In this document: one piece after another, positions 14,969 through 24,317 of the stretch
Numbering within the stretch: the stretch's first letter is position 1
How the letters are laid out: each line of letters starts with the position of its first letter
Assembly (NCBI RefSeq): GCF_000723165.1
Contig: NZ_HG322949.1
Coordinates: forward strand, 3,365,687 to 3,395,343
DNA from: Janthinobacterium agaricidamnosum NBRC 102515 = DSM 9628
GTDB taxonomy: Bacteria; Pseudomonadota; Gammaproteobacteria; Burkholderiales; Burkholderiaceae_D
Reading direction: 5' to 3'
DNA length: 29,657 nt
Notes under the pieces: generated by a model
The model's input: the letters and a program-made list of their open reading frames with translations, nothing else
Databases searched by the model: none
Told to the model about the DNA's origin: nothing
Translations under genes and position numbers: made by a program

Positions 14969-17900
14969 GGTCTGGTCTCCTCATCGTCTTGTTTCGTCAT
15001 CGATTGAAGGCTCAGGCGCCTGGCCAGTTCGCGGCCGATATGCGCCAGCGGCGCCGGCCGGCTCATGCCGATATGGGTGCTGTCGATATCGACCCGCTCC
15101 ATGCGGCCGTGCACGTACGGCCGCCAGCCCAGCCAGTCGGGCGCGTCCGGCGCGCGCCGCGCGGCGTGGAAAAACAGCAGGTCGCCATGGTAGGGCCGGT
15201 GCTGCAGCTCGCGGTACTGCAGCATGCCGTGCAAGGCGCTGTCCAGCAGCCGCGCGATGCGCGCCTGGCCGGCCGCCGCCAGCGTGCTGTCCGGCTGCTG
15301 GAAACGCGCCAGCATGGCCTGTTCCGGCAACGGCTGGCCGTCGGCGTCGAGCGGCGACGCGCCGATCACGTCCAGCAAGGTCAGCAAGGCGTCGCGCCGC
15401 TGCGGCAACGGCTTGCCGTGCCAGATATCGCTGGGATAGGCATCCATCATCGCCAGCATGCCGACCTGCTCGCCGGCCGCCTGCAGCCTGACCGCCAGGG
15501 CATGGGCGATGCCGCCGCCGGACGACCAGCCCAGCAAGTGGTACGGCCCGTGCGGCTGCGCGCCGCGCAGCAGCGCCAGGCAGGTCACGACCTGCCGCTC
15601 CACCGACGCCGGCAGCGCGCCGCTGATGCCCTGCGCCTGCAAGCCGTAGATCGGCGTGTCCGGCAATTGCATGGTCAGGCCCAGGTAGCACCACGCCAGC
15701 CCTTCGGCCGGGTGCACGCAGAACAGCGCCGGCCCGGCGCCGCGCTGGATGGTCAGCAACGGCGCAAATTCCGCGCCGGCCTCGGCGGCGGCCGGCGGCG
15801 GCGCATGGCCGTCCAGCGCACCGAGCGCCTGCGCCAGTCCGGCCACCGTGCGGTGGCGGAACAGCGCCGATACCGCCACTTCGCGTTGCAAGGCGATCCC
15901 GAGCCGGTTGGCGGCCTGGATCACTTGCAGCGACTTGCCGCCCAGCGCAAAGAAGTCGTCCGAGCGGCGCAGCGCGCCGACGCCCAGCACGTCGCGCCAG
16001 ACCGCCATCACGGCCTGTTCCAGCGGGCTGGCCGGGCCGTCCGGCTGCGGCGCCTGGTGCGCCGCGTCCAGCGGCAACGCGGCCAGCGCCTTGCGGTCGA
16101 TCTTGCCGTTGGCGTTGCGCGGCAATTGCGGCAAGGCCAGGTAAGCGGCAGGCAGCGCGGCGGCGGCCAGGCGCTCGGCCAGGAAGGCCCGCAACTCCGC
16201 CGGCTCCGGCGCCGGCAAGGCGGCGTCGGCCACCAGGCAGGCCAGCAGCCGCTTGCCGCCGTCGGCCAGTGCCTGCGCCACCACCGCCGCTTCACGCATG
16301 CCGGGGTATTGCAGCAAGGCCGCTTCGATTTCCAGCGGATCGACGCGGTGGCCGCTCAGCTTGAGTTCATCGTCGAGCCGGCCCAGGTAGCGCAACTGGC
16401 CGTCATGGCCCAGCAGCACCCGGTCGCCGGTACGGTAAGCGCGCCGCGCGCCGCCCGCTTCGCCGGCCAGTTCCAGCTGCACGAAACGCTGCGCCGTCAA
16501 CGCCACGCGGCCCAGATAACCGCGCGCCAGCGCTCCGCCAAGCAGGCACAGTTCGCCTTCCACGCCGAATCCGACCGGACGCAGGCTGGCGTCGACCACG
16601 GCCACCGCCACGCCCGGCAAGGGCTGGCCGATCGGCACCGCGTCGCCGTCGAAGGCCAGCGCTTGCGGCCCGGCCAGCCGCGCCGTGGTGCAAATCACCG
16701 TCGCTTCGGTCGGGCCGTAGGTATTGAGCAGCACCACGTGCGGCGCCACCGCGCCGCGCCAGCGCGCCACCCGTTCCGCCAGCGCCGCCTCGCCGCCGAT
16801 GATCAGCAGCCGCACGCTGTCCGGCAAGGCCGCCTCGTGCCGGCTGATGCAAAAGGCCAGCTCGTGCCAGAACGCGGTCGGCAAGTCCAGCACGCTGATG
16901 TGCAGCCGGGCGCACGCCTGCAGAAAACGCGGCAGCGATTCCAGCATGGCGTCGTTGCGCAGGATCAGGCTGGCGCCGTTGCACAGGCTCACAAAAATCT
17001 CTTCGACGCTGGCGTCGAAATGCAGCGGCGCGAACTGCAGCACCCGGTCTTGCGCCGACATCTGGTAGCGCAGCGTGGCGCCGGCCACGAAATGCGCCAG
17101 CGCGTCGCGGCCGATCATGACGCCGTTCGGCCGGCCGGTGGAGCCGGAGGTATAGATCACGTAGGCCAGCGCATCGGCGGCGACGGCAACCGGTTCCTGC
17201 ATTGGCGCCGGCACGGCGGCGGCGTCATCGTCGAGGCACAGCAGCGCCAGTCCGGCGCCGGCCTTGGCGGCATGGCGGCGCAGCGTCAGCACCAGCTGCG
17301 GCCGGGCGTCTTCCAGCACGGCGGCGATGCGCAACGGCGGACCGTCCGGATCGAGCGGCACATACCCGGCGCCGGCCCACAGGATGGCCAGCAAGGCCGC
17401 CACCGTCTCCGGCGCGCGCGGCAACAATAGCACCACCCGGCTGTCCGGCCGCACGCCGCGTTCGCGCAACTGGGCCGCCAGTTGCCGCACCCGCAGCAGC
17501 AGTTCGGCATAGGTCAGCGTCGCGCCGTCCTGCTGCACGGCCAGCCGCTGCGGCGTCTCGGCGGCGTGCCGGCGCAACGCGTCCAGCACCGCTTCCGGCG
17601 GCTGCGCCAGCCTGGCGCCGGCCAGCAGCGCCGGCGCCGCCGCGTCCGGCATCAATGGCGCCGCGGCGTCGTGCGCCGGATCGGCCAGCAACGCCAGCGT
17701 CGCCAGCAAGCCGGCGTGCAGCGTGGCCAGCGTGGCACTGTCGTAGGCGTCGGGATTGGCGTCGAAATCGAGCCGCACGCCGTCCGGCCCGGGCGCCACC
17801 ACGATCGACAGGTCTTCCACCGGACCGGCCGAGACCGGGTGCGCAAGCGCCGCCAGGGCGCCGAATACCAGCGGCCGGTCGAACGGCATCAGGTTGACCA

Positions 17901-18960
17901 CCGCGCCGAACAGGCGCCGGCTGCCGTCGCCGAGGCCGAGGTCATGTTTCAAATGTTCATAACGGTAGCGCTGGTGCGGCCGCAACGCGCGCATGTCGGC
18001 GGCGACCTGCTGCGCCAGCCGGCCCAGCCCGGTATCGCGCCCGATCGGCACATGCAGCGGCACGATATTCATCGCCATGCACGGCACGCCCAGCGACACG
18101 GAGCCGAGCCGTCCCATCACCGGCAAGCCCAGCGTCACTGCGCCGGCGCCGGTCTGGCGCTGCAGCCAGGCGGCGATGGCCGCGATCAGCCAGGCGCTCC
18201 AGTCGACCCCGGCGGCGCCGGCGGCGGCCTGCCATGCCGCCAGGCTGGCGGCCGGCAAGGTGTGGCGCAGGCGGCGCACGCCATGCGCCACCGGCCGGGC
18301 CGGCGCCAGCAACACCGGCGCCGGCGCGTCCTTCAGGCGCGCGCACCAGAAATCGCGGTCGCGCGCGCGGGCGGCGGAAACCTGGTACAGCCGGTCTTCG
18401 GCGATCACCGGTTCCAGCGCGCCCGGACGCGGCGGCGGCGCCGGCCGGCCCGCCGCATTGGCCGAATACAGGTCGGCCACGCGCTGCGCCAGCAAGGCGT
18501 AGCCGAAGCCGTCCAGCGCAATATGATGGACGCGCAGGTACCACAGCGTGCGCGCCGCGCCCAGCGTCAGCAGCGCGCTGCCGAACAAGGGCCCGGACCG
18601 CAAGTCCGCAAGCTGCAGCAGGTCGGCCTGGATCCAGCGCTGCGCCGCGTCGAACGGCGCCGCGGCGGCGCTGAAATCGAGCCGTTCCAGCGCCCAGCCG
18701 CGCTCGGCGGCCGGGGTTTGCCACACTTGCGCGCCGTCGCTGGCGTAACGCTGATGCAAGGCGTCGCATTCGGCCACCGCCTGGCGCAGCGCCGCGTCGA
18801 ACGCGGCCGCATTCAGCGCGCCATGCAATTCCACCGTTTCGGCGGTCCAGTAGGCCGGACTGGCGGGATCGAGCTGCTGGCCCAGCCAGATGCCGTACTG
18901 CGCGGCCGACAGCGGCAGCGCGGCCGCCTGGGCCGGGCGATCCTGGTGCGGAATATCCAT
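14965..18960 (-). CDS. Single-module NRPS (C-A-PCP-TE) for a catecholate siderophore
   Basis: 1331 residues. The condensation domain (about 15-440) has HHIALDG at 145-151. The adenylation domain (about 460-960) has [12 protein letters not shown] (603-614), NTYGPTE (746-752), YRTGD (842-846) and NGKIDRKAL with Lys953. The carrier domain (about 980-1045) has LGGKSL with the phosphopantetheine Ser1010. The thioesterase (about 1070-1320) has GWSSG with Ser1146, candidate Asp1173 and His1296. Architecture and length match EntF, but aligning to GrsA gives the pocket D649, A650, E653, D692, I720, G722, T747, V755, I756, K953. This is unlike the serine code of EntF (DVWHFSLVDK). Acidic E653 and D692 suggest a basic amino acid (inference). 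The A3 lysine of PKG is replaced by Asn612, and the A8 region ([15 protein letters not shown]) is unusual. It starts one base after the entB stop. Confidence 0.93.
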   Translation of the reverse strand: MDIPHQDRPAQAAALPLSAAQYGIWLGQQLDPASPAYWTAETVELHGALNAAAFDAALRQAVAECDALHQRYASDGAQVWQTPAAERGWALERLDFSAAAAPFDAAQRWIQADLLQLADLRSGPLFGSALLTLGAARTLWYLRVHHIALDGFGYALLAQRVADLYSANAAGRPAPPPRPGALEPVIAEDRLYQVSAARARDRDFWCARLKDAPAPVLLAPARPVAHGVRRLRHTLPAASLAAWQAAAGAAGVDWSAWLIAAIAAWLQRQTGAGAVTLGLPVMGRLGSVSLGVPCMAMNIVPLHVPIGRDTGLGRLAQQVAADMRALRPHQRYRYEHLKHDLGLGDGSRRLFGAVVNLMPFDRPLVFGALAALAHPVSAGPVEDLSIVVAPGPDGVRLDFDANPDAYDSATLATLHAGLLATLALLADPAHDAAAPLMPDAAAPALLAGARLAQPPEAVLDALRRHAAETPQRLAVQQDGATLTYAELLLRVRQLAAQLRERGVRPDSRVVLLLPRAPETVAALLAILWAGAGYVPLDPDGPPLRIAAVLEDARPQLVLTLRRHAAKAGAGLALLCLDDDAAAVPAPMQEPVAVAADALAYVIYTSGSTGRPNGVMIGRDALAHFVAGATLRYQMSAQDRVLQFAPLHFDASVEEIFVSLCNGASLILRNDAMLESLPRFLQACARLHISVLDLPTAFWHELAFCISRHEAALPDSVRLLIIGGEAALAERVARWRGAVAPHVVLLNTYGPTEATVICTTARLAGPQALAFDGDAVPIGQPLPGVAVAVVDASLRPVGFGVEGELCLLGGALARGYLGRVALTAQRFVQLELAGEAGGARRAYRTGDRVLLGHDGQLRYLGRLDDELKLSGHRVDPLEIEAALLQYPGMREAAVVAQALADGGKRLLACLVADAALPAPEPAELRAFLAERLAAAALPAAYLALPQLPRNANGKIDRKALAALPLDAAHQAPQPDGPASPLEQAVMAVWRDVLGVGALRRSDDFFALGGKSLQVIQAANRLGIALQREVAVSALFRHRTVAGLAQALGALDGHAPPPAAAEAGAEFAPLLTIQRGAGPALFCVHPAEGLAWCYLGLTMQLPDTPIYGLQAQGISGALPASVERQVVTCLALLRGAQPHGPYHLLGWSSGGGIAHALAVRLQAAGEQVGMLAMMDAYPSDIWHGKPLPQRRDALLTLLDVIGASPLDADGQPLPEQAMLARFQQPDSTLAAAGQARIARLLDSALHGMLQYRELQHRPYHGDLLFFHAARRAPDAPDWLGWRPYVHGRMERVDIDSTHIGMSRPAPLAHIGRELARRLSLQSMTKQDDEETRP

Positions 18961-18961
18961 C

Positions 18962-19846
18962 CTAGTTGCCCCGCGCCTGGGTCAGCAGACTCCACCAGTC
19001 GGCCAGCGTCGGCTGCTCGGCCAGGTCGACAAACGTCAGGCTGGAACCGGCCCGGCGCCAGCGTTCGACCAGGCTCATCAAACGGATCGAATCCAGCCCG
19101 GCATACAGCAGGTGATCGCCGGCCCGCAAATCGCTGGACGGTATCTGCAGCAGCTGCGCGACCTCGGCCTGCAGCGCTTCCAGGCTGGCCGGCAGCGCGC
19201 TGGCCGGTTGCGGCCGCAGCGCCGCGATCACGTCCTGCGCGGCGCTGACCACGCCGCAGCGCTGCGACACATAATCGAGCGCCATCGCATGCTGTTCGGC
19301 CGAGAAATCGGCCAGCGCATCGCCGACCAGGAAAGGCTGGATGTCGTTCATGAACGCGTCGGCGCTGGTCATCAGGCAGCCGATATGGGCGTACACGCCG
19401 CACACGATCAACTGGTCGCGGCCCTGCGCCCGCATGCGCTGCAACAGGTCGCTGCGCACGAAGGCGCTGTAGCGCCACTTGACCAGCACGGTGTCCTGCG
19501 CGCGCGGCGCCAGCGGCGCCACCACCGGCGCACGGTGCGGCTGCGCGGTCAGGCCGGGGCCCCACCAGTCTTGCAGCAGGCCGCGCTGCTGCGGCGCCTG
19601 CTCCGGCGGCTGCGCGGTGTACACCACCGGCACGCCGGCCGCGTCGCACGCCGCGCGCAGCCGGCCGATATGCTCCAGCAAGGCCGGGATCGGCGCTTCC
19701 TTGCTGTCGTAAAAATCGAGGAAATACTCTTGCATGTCATGGATCAGCAGCACGGCCCGCGCCGGGTCCGGTTTCCAGTCGACCCGGTTGGAAGGCATGG
19801 CGCCGGCGGCCGGCATCGGATAGGAAGCGATTCTTGGAATAGTCAT
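18962..19846 (-). CDS. entB: Isochorismatase with C-terminal aryl carrier domain
   Basis: A 294-residue two-domain protein. Residues 1-210 are the isochorismatase, which hydrolyses isochorismate to 2,3-dihydro-DHB and pyruvate. Asp37 (LLIHDMQEYF), Lys123 (VLVKWRYSAF) and GVYAHIGCLMTSADAF match EntB/DhbB closely, at the same numbering as E. coli EntB. Residues about 220-290 are an aryl carrier domain with LLYAGLDSIRLM, where Ser253 would receive phosphopantetheine and then DHB from EntE. The start MTIPRIASYPMP matches the family. No good Shine-Dalgarno precedes it, and an in-frame GTG 16 codons upstream, close to the entE stop, is the alternative. No phosphopantetheinyl transferase gene is present in the window. 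Confidence 0.95.
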   Translation of the reverse strand: MTIPRIASYPMPAAGAMPSNRVDWKPDPARAVLLIHDMQEYFLDFYDSKEAPIPALLEHIGRLRAACDAAGVPVVYTAQPPEQAPQQRGLLQDWWGPGLTAQPHRAPVVAPLAPRAQDTVLVKWRYSAFVRSDLLQRMRAQGRDQLIVCGVYAHIGCLMTSADAFMNDIQPFLVGDALADFSAEQHAMALDYVSQRCGVVSAAQDVIAALRPQPASALPASLEALQAEVAQLLQIPSSDLRAGDHLLYAGLDSIRLMSLVERWRRAGSSLTFVDLAEQPTLADWWSLLTQARGN

Positions 19847-19903
19847 CGGGAGGTCTTTATCGGTAAATGGCTGAAAAGGTTGAAAGGTTGGCACTGGCGG
19901 CGC

Positions 19904-21556
19904 TCAGGCGGGGCGGCCCGCCTGCGCCAGGGTTTGCGCGATGCGCTCGCGCAGCACGCGCTTGTTGACCTTGCCGACCCCGGTCATCGGGAAACGGTCG
20001 ACGAATTCGATCCGGTCGGGAATCTTGTAATGCGCGATGCCGCGCTCGCGCAGGAAACCGGCCAGCGCCATCGCGCCCGGCGCCTCGCCGCGCGCAATCA
20101 CGAAGGCGCAGCTGCGCTCGCCGAGATAGGCGTCCGGCATCGCCACCAGCGCGGCGTCATGCACGTTCGGATGCGCCAGCAAATGGTTTTCAACTTCATC
20201 GGCGGCCACCTTGTCGCCGCCGCGGTTGATCTGGTCCTTGGCGCGCCCTTCCACCACCAGGTGGCCGGACGGCAGTTGCGACACCAGGTCGCCGGTGCGG
20301 TAAAAGCCGTCGGCGGTGAAGGCGCGCGCATTGTGCTCGGGCGCCTGGTAGTAGCCGCGGATGGTGTACGGGCCGCGCGTCAGCAAATGGCCGACCGCGC
20401 CGGGCGCCACGTCGCGGTCTTCGTCATCGACCACGCGCACTTCGTCGGCGGCAGAAATCGGCCGCCCCTGGGTCTGCGCGACCAGCGCTTCGCTGTCGTC
20501 GTGACGGGTGTAATTGACCAGCCCTTCGGCCATGCCGAACACCTGCTGCAACGCGCAGCCGAGCACCGGCTGCACGCGGCGCGCCACTTCGGCGGTGAAT
20601 TTGGCCCCGCCGACCTGCAGCAGCTGCAGGCTGCTCAAGTCGTGGCGCCGCTGGCCATTGCCGACCGCGTCCAGCCACACCATCGCCAGCGGCGGCACCA
20701 GCGACGTCAGCGTGACCCGCTCGGCCGCGATCAGCGGGAATGCGTCGTCGGGGCTGGCGCGGCGCGCCATCACCACGCAACCGCCGGCATGCAGCACGCC
20801 CAGCGTGCCGGGCGAACTGAGCGTGAAATTATGTGCCACCGGCAATGCGCACAGATAGATGGTCTCCGGCGTCAATCCGCAGATGTCGGCGCTGGCGCGG
20901 ATGCTGTACAGATAATCGTCGGGCGTGCGCGGGATCAGCTTGGGCAAGCCGGTGCTGCCGCCCGACAATTGCAGGAAGGCGACATCGTCGGCCCTCGGTT
21001 CGGCGAAGGCGCGGGGTTCGTCATACAGGCTGTCGAGCGCACAGAATTCCTGCGCGTCGCCGGCCACGATGACCTGCAGCGCGGTACTGTGCTGCGCCAG
21101 CACCTGGCGCGCCAGCTGGCGGTAATCGAAGCCGCCGTCGGTGTCGGCGATGATGTAGGCCACCGCTGCGCTGTGGCTGCAAAAATAGCCGATCTCGGTG
21201 CGCCGGTGGGCCGGCAGCGCAAACACCGGCACCGCGCCGAGGCGGAACAGCGCGAAGCAGACCGCGAAGAATTCGGCGATATTCGGCAACTGCACCACCA
21301 CCCGGTCGCGCGCGCCGATGCCCAGCCGCGCCAGGCCGGCCGCCAGCTGGTCGCTGCGCCGGTCCAGCTCCGGATAGGTCCAGCGCCGCGCGCCGCATAC
21401 CAGCGCCAGGCGCTCGGGGAATTGCCGCGCGCGCCGGCGCAGCATGGCGCCAAACGTCTCGCCGGTCCAGTAGCCGGCGGCGCGGTAGGCCGCGGCGGCC
21501 TGCTCCGGCCAGGGTGTAAAGCCCGGCAAATAATCGGATGACTCGATTTTAATCAT
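19904..21556 (-). CDS. entE: 2,3-dihydroxybenzoate-AMP ligase
   Basis: A 550-residue stand-alone adenylation enzyme that activates DHB with ATP and loads it on the EntB carrier domain. The ATP loop [15 protein letters not shown] (197-211), the aryl-acid pocket motif [10 protein letters not shown] with Asn243 (the residue contacting the 2-hydroxyl in DhbE-type enzymes), [18 protein letters not shown] (419-424) and the C-terminal TGVGKVNK with the likely catalytic Lys529 are intact. An aryl-acid rather than amino-acid substrate is clear, because the pocket lacks the Asp used to hold an amino group. The ATG at 21556 overlaps the entC stop (ATGA). Confidence 0.95.
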   Translation of the reverse strand: MIKIESSDYLPGFTPWPEQAAAAYRAAGYWTGETFGAMLRRRARQFPERLALVCGARRWTYPELDRRSDQLAAGLARLGIGARDRVVVQLPNIAEFFAVCFALFRLGAVPVFALPAHRRTEIGYFCSHSAAVAYIIADTDGGFDYRQLARQVLAQHSTALQVIVAGDAQEFCALDSLYDEPRAFAEPRADDVAFLQLSGGSTGLPKLIPRTPDDYLYSIRASADICGLTPETIYLCALPVAHNFTLSSPGTLGVLHAGGCVVMARRASPDDAFPLIAAERVTLTSLVPPLAMVWLDAVGNGQRRHDLSSLQLLQVGGAKFTAEVARRVQPVLGCALQQVFGMAEGLVNYTRHDDSEALVAQTQGRPISAADEVRVVDDEDRDVAPGAVGHLLTRGPYTIRGYYQAPEHNARAFTADGFYRTGDLVSQLPSGHLVVEGRAKDQINRGGDKVAADEVENHLLAHPNVHDAALVAMPDAYLGERSCAFVIARGEAPGAMALAGFLRERGIAHYKIPDRIEFVDRFPMTGVGKVNKRVLRERIAQTLAQAGRPA

Positions 21557-22824
21557 GACACTGCCTTTGCATGTTCATACAGTTGTTCGCCGGTTGGTTC
21601 GTCTTCCAGTTGCAGTTCCAGGTTCATCGCCGCCAGCATGGTGCGCAGCTTGGCCGAGGTTTCCAGCAATTCCAGTTGCGGTTCGGAGCCGGCCACGATG
21701 CCGGCACCGGCATACAGCGTCGCGCCGGCGGCGCCCACTTCGGCGCAGCGCAGCGTGACCGCCCATTCGCCGTCGCCGTGGCTGTCGCACCAGCCCACCA
21801 GGCCGGCGAAATAACGCCGGTCGAAGCCTTCCGCCTCGGCGATGAAGCTGGCCGCCGGCGCCGCCGGATGGCCGCATACGGCCGGCGTCGGATGCAGCGC
21901 CAGCGCCACTTCCAGCGAGGTGGTGGCCGGATCGGCCAGTTCGCCGCGCACTTGCGTGCCCAGGTGCCACATGGTGGCCGTCGACAGCAGGCTCGGCGCC
22001 GCCGGCACGTGCAGAGTCTTGCAATACGGCCGCATCGCCGCCGCCACCGCCTCCACCACCAGCGCATGCTCGTGCAAATCCTTGGCCGATTGCAGCAAGC
22101 CGTCGGCACGGCGGCGGTCCTCGGCCGGATCGGCGCTGCGCGGTATCGAACCGGCCAGCGGATGCGAGACCAGTGCGCGGCCGTGGCGCGACAGCAGCAG
22201 TTCCGGACTGGCGCCGATCAGGGTGCGCGGCGCGCCGGCCTGGCCGATGGCGGCCCCGGCCAGGTTGATAGCGAAGGTATAGCCGCGCAGATTGCGCGCC
22301 GCCAGCCGCTGCAGCAAGACCGGCAGGTCGATGCTGGCGTCCAGCGTCAGCGAACGCGACAGCACGGTTTTTTCAAAGCGGGCGGCGCCGATGTCGGCCA
22401 GCGCGCGGCGCACATTGGCACGGTACTGTTGCGGCGTCGGCTGCATCAGCGGCGCGCCCGGCAAACGCGCGCCAGGGTTGCCAAGCGCCAGGCCGGGCCC
22501 GGCGGCCGCGTGGTCGACGCCGGCGCCGCTGGCCAGTTGCCGCGGCAAGTACAGATAGGGCGCGGCGGAACTGCTGTCGAGGCAGAATGGCAGCGCGCCC
22601 ATCAGCACCGCCGGTGTCGCCCGCCCGCCTGCGGCGTCCTTGAGGAAGGCCGCCGCATGGGCCGCGATCCGGCCGGGCGCGCATGGCGGCAGGACGGCTT
22701 GCACGCCGTGCGCCAGCAGCGAGCGCCGGGGCGACGCAAAAAATGTCGCGCCCGCCTGGTAATGCAAGAGCAAATCGGCGGCGCTGGCCTGTTCTGAAAA
22801 TACATGATGAAGCCTGTCGTTCAT
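21553..22824 (-). CDS. entC: Isochorismate synthase
   Basis: About 423 residues of the chorismate-utilising enzyme family, converting chorismate to isochorismate and committing it to DHB. Typical segments run in order: [37 protein letters not shown] sequence ([17 protein letters not shown]), [24 protein letters not shown], and the C-terminal [19 protein letters not shown] with the Mg2+-binding glutamates. I chose the ATG at 22824 ([12 protein letters not shown]), preceded by GAGG at 9 nt. The frame is open 11 codons further. It is the first gene of the eleven-gene minus-strand siderophore run, reading from the iron-type promoter near 23050. Confidence 0.95.
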   Translation of the reverse strand: MNDRLHHVFSEQASAADLLLHYQAGATFFASPRRSLLAHGVQAVLPPCAPGRIAAHAAAFLKDAAGGRATPAVLMGALPFCLDSSSAAPYLYLPRQLASGAGVDHAAAGPGLALGNPGARLPGAPLMQPTPQQYRANVRRALADIGAARFEKTVLSRSLTLDASIDLPVLLQRLAARNLRGYTFAINLAGAAIGQAGAPRTLIGASPELLLSRHGRALVSHPLAGSIPRSADPAEDRRRADGLLQSAKDLHEHALVVEAVAAAMRPYCKTLHVPAAPSLLSTATMWHLGTQVRGELADPATTSLEVALALHPTPAVCGHPAAPAASFIAEAEGFDRRYFAGLVGWCDSHGDGEWAVTLRCAEVGAAGATLYAGAGIVAGSEPQLELLETSAKLRTMLAAMNLELQLEDEPTGEQLYEHAKAVS

Positions 22825-22905
22825 GCTAAGGGTCCTCGCAAGAAATAATGACGGCATGGCGGTCGGCTAGCCTGATGAATGATTACCCTGTCCACTAACG
22901 AGACG

Positions 22906-22967
22906 CATGCGGCGCCCGGACGGGACCGGCCGCATGGCCTGCTGCGCAGTGAGCACCGCGCTTTTTT
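22906..22967 (+). other. Hairpins followed by a T6 run in the entC-DAHP synthase gap
   Basis: CATGCGGC (22906-22913) pairs with GCCGCATG (22929-22936). A smaller stem GCGC-a-GTG...CAC-c-GCGC (22944-22961) is followed at once by TTTTTT (22962-22967), so in plus orientation it looks like a weak intrinsic terminator. It lies upstream of the plus-strand promoter proposed for the DAHP synthase, so it would not attenuate that gene. It may insulate against transcripts from the left. In minus orientation it lies in the long leader of entC. Confidence 0.3.
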
Positions 22968-23049
22968 GCTTCCCGCGCTGCATGCGGATCGCATCGGCCG
23001 GGAAGTCGGCACGAGTGAGCGCTGTTTAGGAAAATGCAACTTCGGATTG

Positions 23050-23109
23050 AATTGTAAATGCGAATGAGAGTGATTTGCAATTGATTTATTATTTAAACAC
23101 AATTATTAT
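23050..23109. promoter_or_regulatory. Divergent iron-type promoters with a Fur-box-like operator
   Basis: Plus strand: TTGATT (23081-23086), 17 nt, TATTAT (23104-23109), for the DAHP synthase-exporter pair. Minus strand: TTGCAA (23080-23075), 18 nt, TACAAT (23056-23051), for entC and the rest. Between the minus-strand boxes is GCGAATGAGAGTGATTTGC (23060-23078), resembling the three-hexamer Fur consensus GATAAT-GATAAT-CATTATC at about two thirds of positions. The whole site is framed by an inverted repeat AATTGTAAAT (23050-23059) / ATTTGCAATT (23073-23082), 9 of 10 matching. Fur bound here would block both promoters when iron is plentiful. Confidence 0.6.
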
Positions 23110-23201
23110 TCATGCCAGATGTTCATTTTGCTATGCACCTGGTCCCACCCTACCCCGCAATCCGCGCGCTGCCATGGCAGCCACGCCTACCGAGCCCCGT
23201 C

Positions 23202-24317
23202 ATGAAAAGAGATCAACTTGTGGTCAATGAAGAAAGTTTTTTCAATCTTGCGAGCATCGACTCGATGCCCACGCCGGCCGAACTGCGCGCGCAGTTGCCG
23301 CTCGATGCGGTCGCGGCGCGAACCGTCAGCGACGGCCGCCGCACGGTGCGCAATATCCTGGAGCGGCGCGATCCGCGCCTGCTGGCGGTAGTCGGCCCCT
23401 GCTCGATCCACGATCCCGAGGCCGGGCTGGAATATGCGCGCCAGCTGCGCCAACTGGCGCTCGAACTGTCCGATACGCTGTACATCGTGATGCGCGTGTA
23501 TTTCGAAAAGCCGCGCACCAGCATCGGCTGGAAGGGGCTGATCAACGACCCCGGCATGGACAACACCTTCCGGATCGCCGACGGCATGCGCCAGGCGCGC
23601 AGCTTCTTGCTGGAAGTCAACCGGCTCGGCTTGCCGGCCGCCGCCGAAGCGCTCGATCCGGTGTCGCCGCACTACTTGGCGGAACTGATCAGCTGGGCGG
23701 CCATCGGCGCGCGCACCACCGAATCGCAAACCCATCGCGAAATGTCGTCCGGCCTGCCGATGCCGGTCGGCTTCAAGAACGGCACCGACGGCAGCGTCGA
23801 TACCGCCGTCAACGCGATCTTGTCGACCTCGCACCCGCACTCCTTCCTCGGCATCGACGGCGACGGCCGCACCGCCATCATCCGCACCCTCGGCAACGGC
23901 CACAGCCACCTGGTATTGCGCGGCGGCGGCGGCCGGCCCAACTACGACAGCGTCAGCGTGGCGCTGGCCGAACGCGCGCTGGCCAAGGCCAGGCTGGCGC
24001 CCAACATCGTCATCGACTGCGCCCACGGCAATTCCTACAAGGACCACCGGCAGCAAGCGGCGGTGATGACCGACCTGGCGCACCAGATCCGCCAGGGCAA
24101 CCGCAGCATCCTCGGCACCATGATCGAAAGCTTCCTCGAACCTGGCAACCAGGCCATCCCGTCCGACCTGGCGCAGCTGCGCTACGGCTGCTCGGTGACC
24201 GACGCCTGCGTCGGCTGGAACGGCACCGCCGCGATGCTGCGCGACGCCGCCGCGCTGCTGCGCGACGCGCTGCCGGCGCGCCTCGATGGCGCCACCTGCG
24301 CGACGGGAACCCAATGA
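23202..24317 (+). CDS. Class I 3-deoxy-D-arabino-heptulosonate-7-phosphate (DAHP) synthase
   Basis: 371 residues from the ATG at 23202. It is similar along its length to AroF/AroG/AroH: LLAVVGPCSIHDP with metal-binding Cys67, IVMRVYFEKPRTSIGWKGLINDP, GARTTESQTHREMSSGL, PVGFKNGTDG, a SFLGID region, IVIDCAHGNS, GTMIESFLEPGNQ and the terminal SVTDACVGW. It condenses PEP and erythrose-4-phosphate, the entry step of the shikimate pathway. The frame is open 30 codons upstream, but MKRDQLVVNEESF fits the family N-terminus better. The Shine-Dalgarno is weak. Its position beside the siderophore operon, coupled to the exporter by ATGA, suggests a dedicated isozyme that raises chorismate supply under iron limitation. 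The feedback type cannot be read. Confidence 0.92.
   Translation: MKRDQLVVNEESFFNLASIDSMPTPAELRAQLPLDAVAARTVSDGRRTVRNILERRDPRLLAVVGPCSIHDPEAGLEYARQLRQLALELSDTLYIVMRVYFEKPRTSIGWKGLINDPGMDNTFRIADGMRQARSFLLEVNRLGLPAAAEALDPVSPHYLAELISWAAIGARTTESQTHREMSSGLPMPVGFKNGTDGSVDTAVNAILSTSHPHSFLGIDGDGRTAIIRTLGNGHSHLVLRGGGGRPNYDSVSVALAERALAKARLAPNIVIDCAHGNSYKDHRQQAAVMTDLAHQIRQGNRSILGTMIESFLEPGNQAIPSDLAQLRYGCSVTDACVGWNGTAAMLRDAAALLRDALPARLDGATCATGTQ

Noticed and set aside
14941..17430. 829-codon plus-strand open frame opposite the NRPS
   Set aside because: Antisense shadow of the NRPS. Low-complexity composition and no motifs.
18890..21541. 883-codon plus-strand open frame opposite entB and entE
   Set aside because: It is antisense to well-identified enzymes. 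The translation is Arg/His/Gln-rich with no family features, a usual by-product of high third-position GC.
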